A stretch of 64,000 nucleotides of DNA from an uncultured Opitutales bacterium (GTDB lineage: Bacteria > Verrucomicrobiota > Verrucomicrobiia > Opitutales > Seribacteraceae). Under the pieces are notes generated by a model, which had not been told where the DNA came from, did no database searches, and saw only the letters and a program-made list of their open reading frames with translations. The stretch covers positions 1 through 64,000 of the forward strand of contig CAJQKB010000034.1 of assembly GCA_905478775.1 (NCBI GenBank), written 5' to 3'. Of this stretch, positions 27,386-36,556 are shown in pieces. The position numbers and the translations under genes are program-made. The number at the start of each line of letters is the position of its first letter. Positions within the stretch are counted from its first letter, which is position 1.

Positions 27386-28867
27386 ATGCTTACATACCAA
27401 AAATTAATTACCTTTTGTTGTTTTGCGATCACATTCTCATGTTTGCTAGGGGTGGACTCAGAAGAAAGCCAACCTGAATGGTTAGAAACAAATTCTAGCA
27501 CCCTTACTTCCGAAAAGATTGCTTTTCAAATTCCCATTCGGGATCAAATCGGATCTCCAATATTAGATATTTTGAGAAGAGGGCTTAAAAACGCGATTAA
27601 AGCAAATGCAGATATTGTGGTGATTGATATGGACACTCCGGGCGGAGAACTCGGGGTTACTCTTGAAATTATGCAGGAGATCATTGAATCGTTTGATCGA
27701 TTTGATGGCCCAATCATTACTTATGTTAACAGGGAAGCAATTTCTGCAGGAGCTTACATTGCAATTGCTACCAATGAAATTGCCTTTGCCCCCTTTGCCC
27801 AGATCGGTGCTGCAGAAGCCGTGAGTGGAGGAGGAGCTGATATCGATTCATCCATGAAGAGGAAATTAAATTCGTATTTGAAAGCAAAAATTCGAAGTTA
27901 CACTGGAAAATATAGGTATCGGTCACGAGTCATGGCCTCGATGATGGACTCGAATGAAACTCTTTTGATTGAAGGTGAGCGTCCACTTGCTGCCGATGGT
28001 TCTGTGATTCAAAAAGAGGGGGAGCTTCTAACATTGACTGCAGAAGAAGCAATTAAGGGATACGGCGACCCACTACAACCTCTTTTGGGGACCGGAATTT
28101 ATGAAAGCATTGATAAATTATTAGATGAAAAGTGGGGCGAGGGAAAATACCGCTTAATTAAAATGGAAATCAATTGGGCAGAGAATGTAGGCTTATGGCT
28201 TAATTCGGTTGGACCCATTATAATAGGAATTGGTTTACTGGGTTTATTTATAGAATTCAAGACACCCGGTTTCGGTTTTTTTGGGGTTGCTGGAATTATT
28301 TTTGTACTGATTTTCTTTGGCTCTAAATATGTCTCAGGCTTAGCGGGACAAGAAGAAATAATATTTTTTCTTATTGGAGTATCTTTGGTCGTGATAGAAC
28401 TCTTTTTGTTTCCTGGGTTAATTTTCCCCGCTGTTTTAGGCACCTTTATGATCTTCGGGTCAATTTTATGGGCGATGGTCGACATTTGGCCCAACTCTGA
28501 CTTTTCTTGGAACATTGAATTATTTCGACAACCACTCTTGGATCTTTTTCTGGCAATTGCGATTGCGCTCGGTTTAGGTCTACTCCTTTCCCGAATTCTG
28601 CCGCATACCTCGATATGGAATCAATTAATATTAGCGGAGACTGTGGGGAATTTGAGTGGGTCCAAAACAAATTCAATAGACAGTAAAGAAAAAATTAAAA
28701 ATGGGAGTAGGGGCTGTTCAGTTTCCGAACTTTTCCCAACTGGACAAGTTGAGATTGGCGGAGTTCGTTACGATGCAAGATCTAGTCTAGGGAAGATCGA
28801 AAGGGGTGCTTCTGTAGAAGTAACCGGTTTTAATGATTATGAATTAACGGTGACAAAAATTAACTGA
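27386..28867 (+). CDS. NfeD1-type membrane-bound ClpP-class serine protease
   Basis: The 493-residue protein has an N-terminal signal segment, a ClpP/SppA-like protease domain (about 45-260) and then four or five membrane helices (about 265-420). A C-terminal OB-fold-like NfeD domain follows (about 430-493). The protease domain shows VVIDMDTPGGELG and nucleophile Ser120 in AISAGAYIAIA. In the family it cleaves membrane-associated proteins and is linked with flotillin-like scaffolds. It overlaps the next gene by one base (TGATG) and heads the NfeD1-NfeD-FloA run. Confidence 0.9.
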   Translation: MLTYQKLITFCCFAITFSCLLGVDSEESQPEWLETNSSTLTSEKIAFQIPIRDQIGSPILDILRRGLKNAIKANADIVVIDMDTPGGELGVTLEIMQEIIESFDRFDGPIITYVNREAISAGAYIAIATNEIAFAPFAQIGAAEAVSGGGADIDSSMKRKLNSYLKAKIRSYTGKYRYRSRVMASMMDSNETLLIEGERPLAADGSVIQKEGELLTLTAEEAIKGYGDPLQPLLGTGIYESIDKLLDEKWGEGKYRLIKMEINWAENVGLWLNSVGPIIIGIGLLGLFIEFKTPGFGFFGVAGIIFVLIFFGSKYVSGLAGQEEIIFFLIGVSLVVIELFLFPGLIFPAVLGTFMIFGSILWAMVDIWPNSDFSWNIELFRQPLLDLFLAIAIALGLGLLLSRILPHTSIWNQLILAETVGNLSGSKTNSIDSKEKIKNGSRGCSVSELFPTGQVEIGGVRYDARSSLGKIERGASVEVTGFNDYELTVTKIN

Positions 28868-29340
28868 TGGAATCTATTCTTACAGCTCTGTTATTTGGAT
28901 ACATATTAATTTTAGTAGAAGGTTTTTTGCCGGGAGGAATTTTGGGACTTGCAGGAGCATTTTGCGTCGGGTTAGCATCTTACTTCGCATATTTGGAATA
29001 CGGTGGCTTGCTGGCACCTACGCTAACCTTCATATTAGGGGCATTTGGCGGTTTATTGATCGTATTTATAGAATTTAAATGGCTTTCCAAAAGTAGGCTG
29101 GGTAAAAACCTTTTTCTTTCCGGTTCTACTGATGGAATTAGCAATAAGGAATTACCAGGAGAGGAGATGATTGGACAAAAAGGAAAAACTTTAACAGAAC
29201 ACAAACCGGAAGGAATAACTTTGCTCAATCAGAAAAATTATGATGCCTTTTGCGAAGACGGTTTTTTACCGAAAGGAACATCAATTGTTGTAACCGGAAG
29301 AGATGACTTTCGCATTCGAATCAAACGATTTATTAACTAG
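28867..29340 (+). CDS. Short NfeD-like membrane protein
   Basis: The 157-residue product has two hydrophobic regions at about 5-35 and 45-70, then a soluble C-terminal domain (EEMIGQKGKTLTEHKPEGI, FCEDGFLPKGTSIVVTGRDD) that fits the NfeD OB fold. It lacks a protease domain. Its ATG overlaps the stop of the preceding NfeD1 gene, and floA follows after 57 bases. By analogy with such loci it probably helps build flotillin membrane domains. The function is inferred from context. Confidence 0.82.
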   Translation: MESILTALLFGYILILVEGFLPGGILGLAGAFCVGLASYFAYLEYGGLLAPTLTFILGAFGGLLIVFIEFKWLSKSRLGKNLFLSGSTDGISNKELPGEEMIGQKGKTLTEHKPEGITLLNQKNYDAFCEDGFLPKGTSIVVTGRDDFRIRIKRFIN

Positions 29341-29397
29341 TATTCAACTCACTTTCAAATTCACTCACAAAATAACTAATTTAACACAAATAATATT

Positions 29398-30393
29398 ATG
29401 GCAGACATGATTATATGGATAGGAATCGGAATCGCTCTAATTGGCGGTCTTGTAATAGCACTGATAATGATTTCCTTTTTCAGTACCTGGCTGAAGGCAC
29501 TTCTTGCAAAAGCTCCAGTTGGGTTTACAACCCTGCTTGCAATGCGCCTAAGGGGTGTACCTGTTGGGTTAATTGTCGATGCAAGAGTAACCGCGGTTAA
29601 GGCAAGTCTTCCCCTTACTACGGATCAACTTGAAGCCCACTACTTAGCAGAGGGAAATGTGGTTCAAACTGTTCAGTCGATTATTGCGGCATCGAAGGCA
29701 AATATCACTTTAAATTGGGATCGTGCCTGCGCAATTGATTTGGCAACCAGGGGAACTTCGAAATCGGTCTTGGAGGCTGTCAGAACTTCAATTAACCCCA
29801 AGGTAATTGATTGTGTGATCGAAGGTAGAGATACTATTGATGGCGTAGCGAAGGATGGCATTCAAGTAAAAGTGAGAGCTCGAGTAACCGTTCGAAGTAA
29901 TTTAGATCGTTATGTTGGGAGTGCGCAGGAGGAGACTGTTATTGCTAGGGTTGGCGAGAGTATTGTATCCACAATAGGTTCTTCTGAAAATTATAAAGTA
30001 GTTTTGGAGAATCCAAACTCTATTACAGAAAAAGTACTGGATCGAGGCTTAGATCAAGGTACTGCTTTCGAGATATTATCAATTGATATTGCAGATGTGG
30101 ATCTCGGGGAAAACCGAGGAGCTGCACTTCGTTCCTCGCAAGCTGCCGCAGATAAAGAGGTAGCCCAAGCACATGCTGAAATCCGTCGGGCGGCTGCTGT
30201 GGCATTAGAGCAAGAAAATGTGGCAAAAGTCCAGGAGATGCAGGCAAAACTTGTGGAAGCGGAAGCTCAAATACCGTTAGCAATGGCGGAAGCTTTTCGT
30301 AGTGGTAATTTAGGGGTTATGGATTACTATCGATTACGAAATGTGGAAGCTGATACTGACATGCGATCGAGTATTTCTAAGGATACAGACTAA
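29398..30393 (+). CDS. floA: Flotillin-like scaffold protein FloA
   Basis: FloA organises functional membrane microdomains. The 331-residue protein begins with one hydrophobic hairpin (about 5-40), then an SPFH/band-7-like region ([54 protein letters not shown]) and a C-terminal Ala/Glu-rich coiled coil ([32 protein letters not shown]). The match to the FloA/YqfA family is strong. It is downstream of two NfeD-type genes, the usual partners. Confidence 0.95.
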   Translation: MADMIIWIGIGIALIGGLVIALIMISFFSTWLKALLAKAPVGFTTLLAMRLRGVPVGLIVDARVTAVKASLPLTTDQLEAHYLAEGNVVQTVQSIIAASKANITLNWDRACAIDLATRGTSKSVLEAVRTSINPKVIDCVIEGRDTIDGVAKDGIQVKVRARVTVRSNLDRYVGSAQEETVIARVGESIVSTIGSSENYKVVLENPNSITEKVLDRGLDQGTAFEILSIDIADVDLGENRGAALRSSQAAADKEVAQAHAEIRRAAAVALEQENVAKVQEMQAKLVEAEAQIPLAMAEAFRSGNLGVMDYYRLRNVEADTDMRSSISKDTD

Positions 30394-30403
30394 TTCCTAA
30401 AAT

Positions 30404-30874
30404 ATGCCTGATATTAACCTAGATACCCTATTTATCGTAGGGTTAATCTTGGCATCGTTGATCGGTAAGATTTTTAAGAAAAAAGAACCTGATGATTCGG
30501 TTGAAAAGAAAATTGAATCAGATACTTCACTTGAAGATGCCCTCAAGGATGCTTGGCAAAAAGTTACAAAGCAACCCGAAGAGAAAACGGAGCCCGACCC
30601 ACCCCTTCCAGCTGCACCTTCTCTCAAAATTACTGAAGTTGAAAAACCACCACTTCCTGTTATTTCTGCTTCTCCTGAAATAGAGTCAATTATTGACTCT
30701 ACCCTGAACGATTCCATTTCAGGTTCTATTTGGGATTCTACTGAGAGTAAGGTTGAATCGAGAAAGCGAATCACCTACAAGAAACAACTTTCTTCAAAAG
30801 CATCCTTAAAAAGTGCCTTTGTGCTAAGGGAAATTCTAGACCAACCGGTTTCAATTAGGCGAGAGAATCAATAG
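30404..30874 (+). CDS. Hypothetical protein downstream of floA
   Basis: The 156-residue product starts with one short hydrophobic stretch (about 8-21, LFIVGLILASLIG), then a Lys/Glu and Pro-rich linker (about 25-90), and ends with a basic segment containing LKSAFVLREILDQPVSIR. A similar C-terminal segment is, from memory, seen in proteins next to flotillins in other PVC genomes, so it may be a FloA partner. This is not verified. It begins 10 bases after floA and is likely cotranscribed. Confidence 0.65.
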   Translation: MPDINLDTLFIVGLILASLIGKIFKKKEPDDSVEKKIESDTSLEDALKDAWQKVTKQPEEKTEPDPPLPAAPSLKITEVEKPPLPVISASPEIESIIDSTLNDSISGSIWDSTESKVESRKRITYKKQLSSKASLKSAFVLREILDQPVSIRRENQ

Positions 30875-30875
30875 C

Positions 30876-31046
30876 TTATTTCTTAGGCTTCTGCTTCGGT
30901 TTTACTGCCTGCATCGCAGTTTTCTTACTGTTAATACTAAGATTTAGTCCTTCCTGCATACAACGGTTGTTCCACTTGCAAGTTTGCTTAAATTTGCATG
31001 AGTTTTCGGTACATTTTATATTCGCATTCTTCTCAGTGTCCTTCAT
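30876..31046 (-). CDS. Small hypothetical protein with four-cysteine cluster
   Basis: The ATG at 31046 gives 56 residues. The N-terminal half contains CTENSCKFKQTCKWNNRC, four cysteines in 18 residues, which could bind a metal; the C-terminal half is Lys-rich (KPKQKPKK). The frame is open to 31085 with a hydrophobic N-terminus, so a slightly longer form is possible. It starts on the strand opposite to floA's neighbour and abuts it. It could equally be a chance open frame. Confidence 0.4.
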   Translation of the reverse strand: MKDTEKNANIKCTENSCKFKQTCKWNNRCMQEGLNLSINSKKTAMQAVKPKQKPKK

Positions 31047-31102
31047 CAATAGAAAATAGAAAATATTGATTAAGAAAAAATTCAATCCTTATTCAGCAGA
31101 AG

Positions 31103-31468
31103 ATGTTAGAGAAATTACCAAATCATTCCCTTACTTCGGAGGAAGATAGAGTGAAATATACAGATGGCTCGATTTCGGTTACAATTTGGTTTGACGAAGA
31201 TAATTCAATATTTGCATTCGAGGTTATCTTTGACCTTTTAATGAATGAAGTAGCATTACTGTATTCCAAAAAAGCACCCTCAAGACTTGTCAATATTGAT
31301 CATGGAATATCCAAGCCGGGTCGAACGGTTAAGCAATCTATTGGCACAGAGAGATTACAGCTTACCCCCACTCGAGTGAATGAATTTAAAAGAGTTTCCG
31401 AAAGCCTGCCAGGCGATCACAGGGAATTCATACTGCAGGTTATGTATTCACTAGAAAACCAAACATAA
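31103..31468 (+). CDS. Hypothetical protein, 121 residues
   Basis: The product has no motif I recognise. It is soluble, with a beta-rich first half ([24 protein letters not shown]) and a helical second half ([27 protein letters not shown]), and looks like a real compact protein. It diverges from the small Cys-cluster gene 56 bases away. Its stop codon falls exactly where the sulfatase relic on the other strand ends, so it may have arrived with, or caused, that break. Codon use is not obviously different from the neighbours. Confidence 0.6.
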   Translation: MLEKLPNHSLTSEEDRVKYTDGSISVTIWFDEDNSIFAFEVIFDLLMNEVALLYSKKAPSRLVNIDHGISKPGRTVKQSIGTERLQLTPTRVNEFKRVSESLPGDHREFILQVMYSLENQT

Positions 31469-31470
31469 AA

Positions 31471-31620
31471 GCCCTCTTTTGCTAAATGATCTAAGTTTGG
31501 GATCTCTATTTCGGAGCCATAGCACCCTAATTCAGAAAACCTCAAGTCATCTGCCATGGTCAGCACAATATTAGGTCTTTTGGCCGAAAGGGATAAATAA
31601 GCCCAAAAACAAGGATTGTG
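31471..31620 (-). pseudogene. Relic of a sulfatase N-terminus
   Basis: The minus strand reads, in one open frame, a recognisable sulfatase beginning: [14 protein letters not shown], then [22 protein letters not shown]. This is the metal-binding Asp-Asp and the first conserved block of the family. No in-frame ATG precedes it, and homology ends within about six codons of the adjacent plus-strand stop at 31468. The catalytic CxPxR block and the rest are absent. It lies directly downstream of an intact sulfatase gene on the same strand, so it is probably what remains of a second copy. Confidence 0.8.
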
Positions 31621-31652
31621 AAAATACTTTTTATTGATTTATTTAAATTTAA

Positions 31653-33062
31653 TTAAAATTTCTTAAGTATTGATTTATATTCGGGTCGATCTTTCCATTT
31701 CCGCAAATATTTTTTATATTCTGGAAGTTCAGTCCAAAAAATTCTCGTTGGTTGTGGAAGAACTGATCCACTTGGGTAGTCTTTTCCATTAACACTTTTT
31801 TCAATGGATTTGCGAGATTCCACAAGGATTTTTCGTAAATGAATTACTTGAGGGTGTTTGGGTCGAAATTCATTGGTAGATTCTGTCGAGTCGGTTAACA
31901 GGTTATACAGTTCTATTTTTCTTCCGATATCTTTTGGTTGAGAAATCATTTTCCAATCGTTGTCAATTATTGCCATTCGTCCACGACTGCTGAAAACTAA
32001 GGGTTTTTCCCTTTTTGAAATCTTCGAGCTGAAAAGCGGAGTAAGGCTTACGCCATCCATAGGATTGAGCATAGCAGATTCTTGGATACCGGCAATGTCT
32101 GCTATTGTGGGAAATATGTCTACTGAACCAGAAGGATATTTGCTGATTCGGCCCGTCTTTATTTTGCTGGGCCACTCTATTATTGATGGAACCCGAATCC
32201 CACCTTCATACAGACTACCTTTATAATCTCTCAATCCACCCGTGGTGGACGGGTTTATTTTGGGTAGTCCCCCGTTATCACTGGTAAACCAGACTAGTGT
32301 ATTTCGATCGACTTCCATATCTTTAAGTCCTTTGCGAAGAGTCCCTATGCTTCGATCCATCGCTTTAAGTTCCGCATAGTGATCCTGAGAATTTTTATCT
32401 AGCTCTTTAAATTCTTTCCTATCTTCTTCGAGTGCCATCCAAGGGCTATGTGGAGTACCATACCAAATGACACAGAAGAATGGTTTTTCCTTTTTTGCTT
32501 CCTGCTCCATGAACTTAAGGGCTTCCTCAACTATGATTTCGGAGGAATCTCCCTTGAACTCTTCGATTTTTCCTTGGCGACTCATAATTGGGTTGAGGTC
32601 AAAAAAATTGGTAACTGAGAGCCATCTCTCAAAACCAAATACGTGGGGCCCATGAGGGTCTGTCTTTAGTATTGGAACACCCGCTCCTCGTAGTCCAGAA
32701 AGGTGCCATTTTCCGAAATGTCCAGTAGAATATCCCGCTTTAAGTAGGGCTTGCGGAAGTGTTTTTTCCTGTGTTCTTAATGCATAGCCGTGATCAAACA
32801 CTCCGGTTCGATCATGGGTTCTGCCGGTTAATACGGTAGCCCGTGTTGGCGAACATACTGGACCTCCTGCATAGAATCGATCCAATCGTAATCCGCACGA
32901 GGCCATTTTATCTAAATTGGGCGTCTTCAGCACAGGGTGATTGTAATAGCCAGTTTGTCCCCACCCTTGATCGTCTGTCATGACAAGAACAAAATTTGTC
33001 TTTCCATCTAACAGCAGCAGAGTAGAAAAACTCAGAAAAAGATTAATTATTAAAATCTTCAT
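31653..33062 (-). CDS. Secreted sulfatase (formylglycine type)
   Basis: The 469-residue protein has a signal peptide (about 1-21). It has the type I sulfatase fold: metal-binding Asp30-Asp31 in VMTDDQGWG and the CSPTRA motif with Cys70, which is converted to formylglycine by a maturation enzyme. Further motifs are TGHFGKWHLSG, the His of PHSPWMALEE, and FTSDNGG. It hydrolyses a sulfate ester, likely on a sulfated polysaccharide; the substrate cannot be read from sequence. The gene lies just downstream of the large multidomain gene with a 25-base gap, so the two are probably one operon. No maturase is in the window. Confidence 0.93.
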   Translation of the reverse strand: MKILIINLFLSFSTLLLLDGKTNFVLVMTDDQGWGQTGYYNHPVLKTPNLDKMASCGLRLDRFYAGGPVCSPTRATVLTGRTHDRTGVFDHGYALRTQEKTLPQALLKAGYSTGHFGKWHLSGLRGAGVPILKTDPHGPHVFGFERWLSVTNFFDLNPIMSRQGKIEEFKGDSSEIIVEEALKFMEQEAKKEKPFFCVIWYGTPHSPWMALEEDRKEFKELDKNSQDHYAELKAMDRSIGTLRKGLKDMEVDRNTLVWFTSDNGGLPKINPSTTGGLRDYKGSLYEGGIRVPSIIEWPSKIKTGRISKYPSGSVDIFPTIADIAGIQESAMLNPMDGVSLTPLFSSKISKREKPLVFSSRGRMAIIDNDWKMISQPKDIGRKIELYNLLTDSTESTNEFRPKHPQVIHLRKILVESRKSIEKSVNGKDYPSGSVLPQPTRIFWTELPEYKKYLRKWKDRPEYKSILKKF

Positions 33063-33087
33063 TTTTAATTAAGCGTATAATTATTGT

Positions 33088-36000
33088 TTATTTTACGATA
33101 AGATTACCTTTCATAATTGTCCAGTGTCCAGGAAAACTACAAAGGAAAGGATAATTCCCAGTTTTTTTAGGTGCATTAAAGCGAAGTATTTCACTTTCTC
33201 CTTGCTTGAGCATTTTAGTATGTACAATTATCTTGTTGGATTTCGGAATAAACTGTCCGCTTTGAGCTGCAATTGGATCCTTTGCCATATTGTTCGCAGC
33301 AAGACCAACCTCTTCTACAGAATTTGGTTTAACAAGAACAAAGTTATGTGGCGTGGCATCAGGATTTCTGAATTCAATTCGTATCGGTTGATTTCTTTTT
33401 GCATATATATCTCCCTTCAAGGACCTCTTATATTCTCCAAGGTTTGTCTTTTCCATAAGTTCAACGGAATAAAGCATTCTTTCCTTCATGCAGGAAACTT
33501 TGACTTTAACTAGATTTTTTTGTCGGTCAAATTTGTTATCTTCTTTTGTTTGTTCCGCTTTTTTATAAACATTTTTTTGTCTGTTTAAAAAAGCATAAAG
33601 GAGTGGTTGTTTTTCTTCCAATTCTTCCGAATCCCAAAATTTTTTCATGGGTGCTGAACCAAGGGAAGTTTTAATGGCGTAGCTTAAGTGTTTATCATTG
33701 GGTTTACTGCTTACAACTTTCAGTGCTTCAAACGCACTTTTGGTACCGATATAACTGCAAGCAATTGCTGCTTCTAATCTTACAAGCCCATTTTTATCTC
33801 GAGCCGCTTTTAGTAATAAATCATCTCCCCTATTGGTCAATGAATGCCAATGTCTAAGTTGTCGTGTGGCTGCTGCCCGAGCGTTGTGGTTTTCACATTG
33901 AAGCAATTCCGCAAGGAGTTTTATATTAGATTGCTCCACATTCCGGTAAGTCCACAATGCCTCGACTTGATGATGCCTGAAGCGTGGATCATTGGTATCG
34001 AGTTTCTTGACCCATTGGTCGAGTGCTTTTTTAACTAGAATTGGTTCCATCTCTCGAATCTCCCTTTTAGCCCAGTAACGGTAGCGATATTCTGGTCGTT
34101 TAAGCAGATTGAGCAATTGAGGAAGAGTAGCACCAGTAATTTTCGGTGGATTTACCTCTTTTGCTCCCTTTGGCAGGATACGCCAGATGCGACCGGACTT
34201 TCGATCTCTCCTTTCATCTCGGAGAGAATACTGGGCATGTCCCTTTACCGGGTTGTACCAATCGCAGACATACATCGCACCTCTTGGGCCGTATCTTAGA
34301 TCAACTGGAATAAAGCTGAGATTAGAGGAAAATATAATATCTGAAACATACTCTTCTTCGTATCCGTATTCGTATTCTTTCCACTTTAATAGCTCCACCC
34401 GGTTGGTTGATTTATAGCGGACTTTAACCATCATCCCCTGTAATTCTTTTGGCCAGTTTGGAAAGTCAATAAATTCCTGTCCGCATACTCCTGAATAAGC
34501 CTGCATCCCACTAGGCTTTGGGTGTTGTTTTGGGTAAGGAGGGTCGAGTGCATGATGGGCAGAGGCAAAAATTGGGTAACTGGCAACATGCTGGCCCCAG
34601 TCATCAAAGGTAACCCCCCATGGATTTGTACTGGGGTGAGTTCCAAAAGCAGTGAGTCTGTGTAGCTTGGGTTCCCAGGCGAACCAGCCGCTATTTTGTT
34701 GTCTAACTGGGCCGTAGGGGGTTTCCACCTGAGTGTGGTGAAAAATAGATTCCCGGAAAATTAGGTCCCCGTCCGGAGTCCAGACAAAGTCATGAAGTGC
34801 ATGGTGAGAATCTTCACACCCAAATCCAGTGAGGGGGATTTCTCGGAAGTCCGCTTTTCCATCTCCGTTGGTATCCTTAAGAAAAGTCATGTGCGGTTCC
34901 TCTGAGACATAGACTCCCCCATTCCCAAATTCGAATGACAGAGGAACATTCAAACCTTCTGCCCAGACTGAACATTGATCGGCTTTTCCGTCTTTGTCTA
35001 AATCTTCCAGGATTACTATCTTGTCATTTGGAGCCTGTCCCGGATAGACATGAGGGTAAGTGGTTGAACAGGATACCCACATTCTACCTTTTCCGTCCCA
35101 TCTCATTTGAATAGGACAGGCAATGTCAGGAAATTGCTCTTCACTTGCAAAAAGAGATACCTCGAATCTGGGATCAACCTTAAAAGCCGCTTTTTCCTCC
35201 TCGGGTGACATCCATTTGTTAGCACCCCTACTCTCCTTGGTGATGGGCAAGGGAGGGACATTAGAATCATTGATGATGGGGGAAGGCTTTTTGCCTTGGG
35301 CAAGGCGGTGAATTTGCCGATCCCTATTCTCGGTCATCAGATCAAAATTTCTCATAGCGGGCAGAAAATCGAGGTACCCATAACTCCCTTTTCTTCCACC
35401 GGTGTAATAAAATGTGTTGAGTGGGCGGTATCGATAAAAATGTTGTCTGTTTTTTTCAATCACCGCGGCGCGTATATCCTTATCTACAGAGGGAGCCTCT
35501 TTTTGAAAAACTCCTTCGAATAAAATTTTTGCAAACTTAGAATATCCGAGGGCATTTAAATGTGCTCCATTTATGGTTAGGTCGTTTTTTTTCAGGAGCA
35601 TTTCTGCAGCAGTTCCATCAAACACATTGACGAAGCCGACTTTTTGTTTGTCCGCAACTTTTTTCATGGACTTACAGTAAGCCTTAATGTTCTCATTATT
35701 CAGGTTGGCTGCGGAAACACCGTTGACATTTTCGTTTGCGATTGGCGAGACCAGCACCAGAAGTGGTGCGGATTTCCCATTGTACGATTTTGACCCTAAA
35801 TTTAACAAATAATTTGCCAGGCGAGTTTCAAAAGAGGAAAGTTCTTTTATTCCACCAAACGATTCGTTGAACCCAAAAGCAGCGATAATAATGTCTGCCT
35901 TCATTGCAGTAAGGTGTTGTTCAGTATCGGCAAAATTGGCGGGCCTTGGTTGCAGGTCAATCTCATCCGCTGACCAAGCCAAATTCCTGACCACCAAATT

Positions 36001-36297
36001 TAGATCGGGATGCGCTTTTTGTAGGATTGCCTCGAAATGGCCAAAATTTCGCATTCGATCAAAAAGGGTGTTTCCTAAGAGTGCAATGCGGGCATTCGCC
36101 TGTAACGTAAAGGGTAGCCTGGAGGGGATTGGGTTGGTAGATTCAGGCCTTTCTGCGTTGGACGCAAACATGGCGTATTTTCGAAAGTCTTCCTCTTCCG
36201 AGTGAAGGGAGATTGAGTAGAAAAATGCGAGGAGCCAAACGAAAGATAAGCTTGAGCCCTTAAACACTTTAGAGATTCTGTTCTTCATAAAATTCAT
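33088..36297 (-). CDS. Multidomain surface protein: SGNH, beta-propeller, HEAT, cupredoxin
   Basis: The 1069-residue protein has a signal peptide (about 1-32). About residues 60-280 look like an SGNH/GDSL-type hydrolase (ARIALLGNTLFDRM, AAFGFNESFGG, GAHLNALGYSKFA). About 380-680 is the PVC membrane-bound dehydrogenase-type beta-propeller (CPIQMRWDGKGRMWV, DKIVILEDLDKDGKADQ, DTNGDGKADF). About 720-900 has HEAT-like helical repeats. The last about 105 residues are a cupredoxin domain with copper ligands in PHNFVLV and CSFPGHWTIMKG. A heme c motif is not seen. It is upstream of a sulfatase and likely acts in the same carbohydrate system; its reaction is not known. Confidence 0.88.
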   Translation of the reverse strand: MNFMKNRISKVFKGSSLSFVWLLAFFYSISLHSEEEDFRKYAMFASNAERPESTNPIPSRLPFTLQANARIALLGNTLFDRMRNFGHFEAILQKAHPDLNLVVRNLAWSADEIDLQPRPANFADTEQHLTAMKADIIIAAFGFNESFGGIKELSSFETRLANYLLNLGSKSYNGKSAPLLVLVSPIANENVNGVSAANLNNENIKAYCKSMKKVADKQKVGFVNVFDGTAAEMLLKKNDLTINGAHLNALGYSKFAKILFEGVFQKEAPSVDKDIRAAVIEKNRQHFYRYRPLNTFYYTGGRKGSYGYLDFLPAMRNFDLMTENRDRQIHRLAQGKKPSPIINDSNVPPLPITKESRGANKWMSPEEEKAAFKVDPRFEVSLFASEEQFPDIACPIQMRWDGKGRMWVSCSTTYPHVYPGQAPNDKIVILEDLDKDGKADQCSVWAEGLNVPLSFEFGNGGVYVSEEPHMTFLKDTNGDGKADFREIPLTGFGCEDSHHALHDFVWTPDGDLIFRESIFHHTQVETPYGPVRQQNSGWFAWEPKLHRLTAFGTHPSTNPWGVTFDDWGQHVASYPIFASAHHALDPPYPKQHPKPSGMQAYSGVCGQEFIDFPNWPKELQGMMVKVRYKSTNRVELLKWKEYEYGYEEEYVSDIIFSSNLSFIPVDLRYGPRGAMYVCDWYNPVKGHAQYSLRDERRDRKSGRIWRILPKGAKEVNPPKITGATLPQLLNLLKRPEYRYRYWAKREIREMEPILVKKALDQWVKKLDTNDPRFRHHQVEALWTYRNVEQSNIKLLAELLQCENHNARAAATRQLRHWHSLTNRGDDLLLKAARDKNGLVRLEAAIACSYIGTKSAFEALKVVSSKPNDKHLSYAIKTSLGSAPMKKFWDSEELEEKQPLLYAFLNRQKNVYKKAEQTKEDNKFDRQKNLVKVKVSCMKERMLYSVELMEKTNLGEYKRSLKGDIYAKRNQPIRIEFRNPDATPHNFVLVKPNSVEEVGLAANNMAKDPIAAQSGQFIPKSNKIIVHTKMLKQGESEILRFNAPKKTGNYPFLCSFPGHWTIMKGNLIVK

Positions 36298-36556
36298 TTT
36301 TTAATACAAGTTTTTTGATGAAAGTTTGGGTACCCGTTGGATTTATTGCTTTATTTTTCGCACTCTATTGGAAGTGCAATCACTGTAATCTGATAGAATC
36401 TATTAAGGGCAACGACCTATTATCTTTCAACTGTCAAAACACATTCAATTGAAAATTCTAAATGAGGGGTATTGTCTTTGGAAAACAGTCGATGTTCCCA
36501 TCTGAAGTTAATTTCAGTGGGGTTTTAAAGTTCGCACTGAATTATAAGAAACCAAG

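Noticed and set aside
36318-36452. A 44-residue plus-strand frame with one hydrophobic helix and a CNHC motif
   Set aside because: It is short, without a clear start signal, and lies in the gap upstream of the multidomain gene. A chance frame is more likely.
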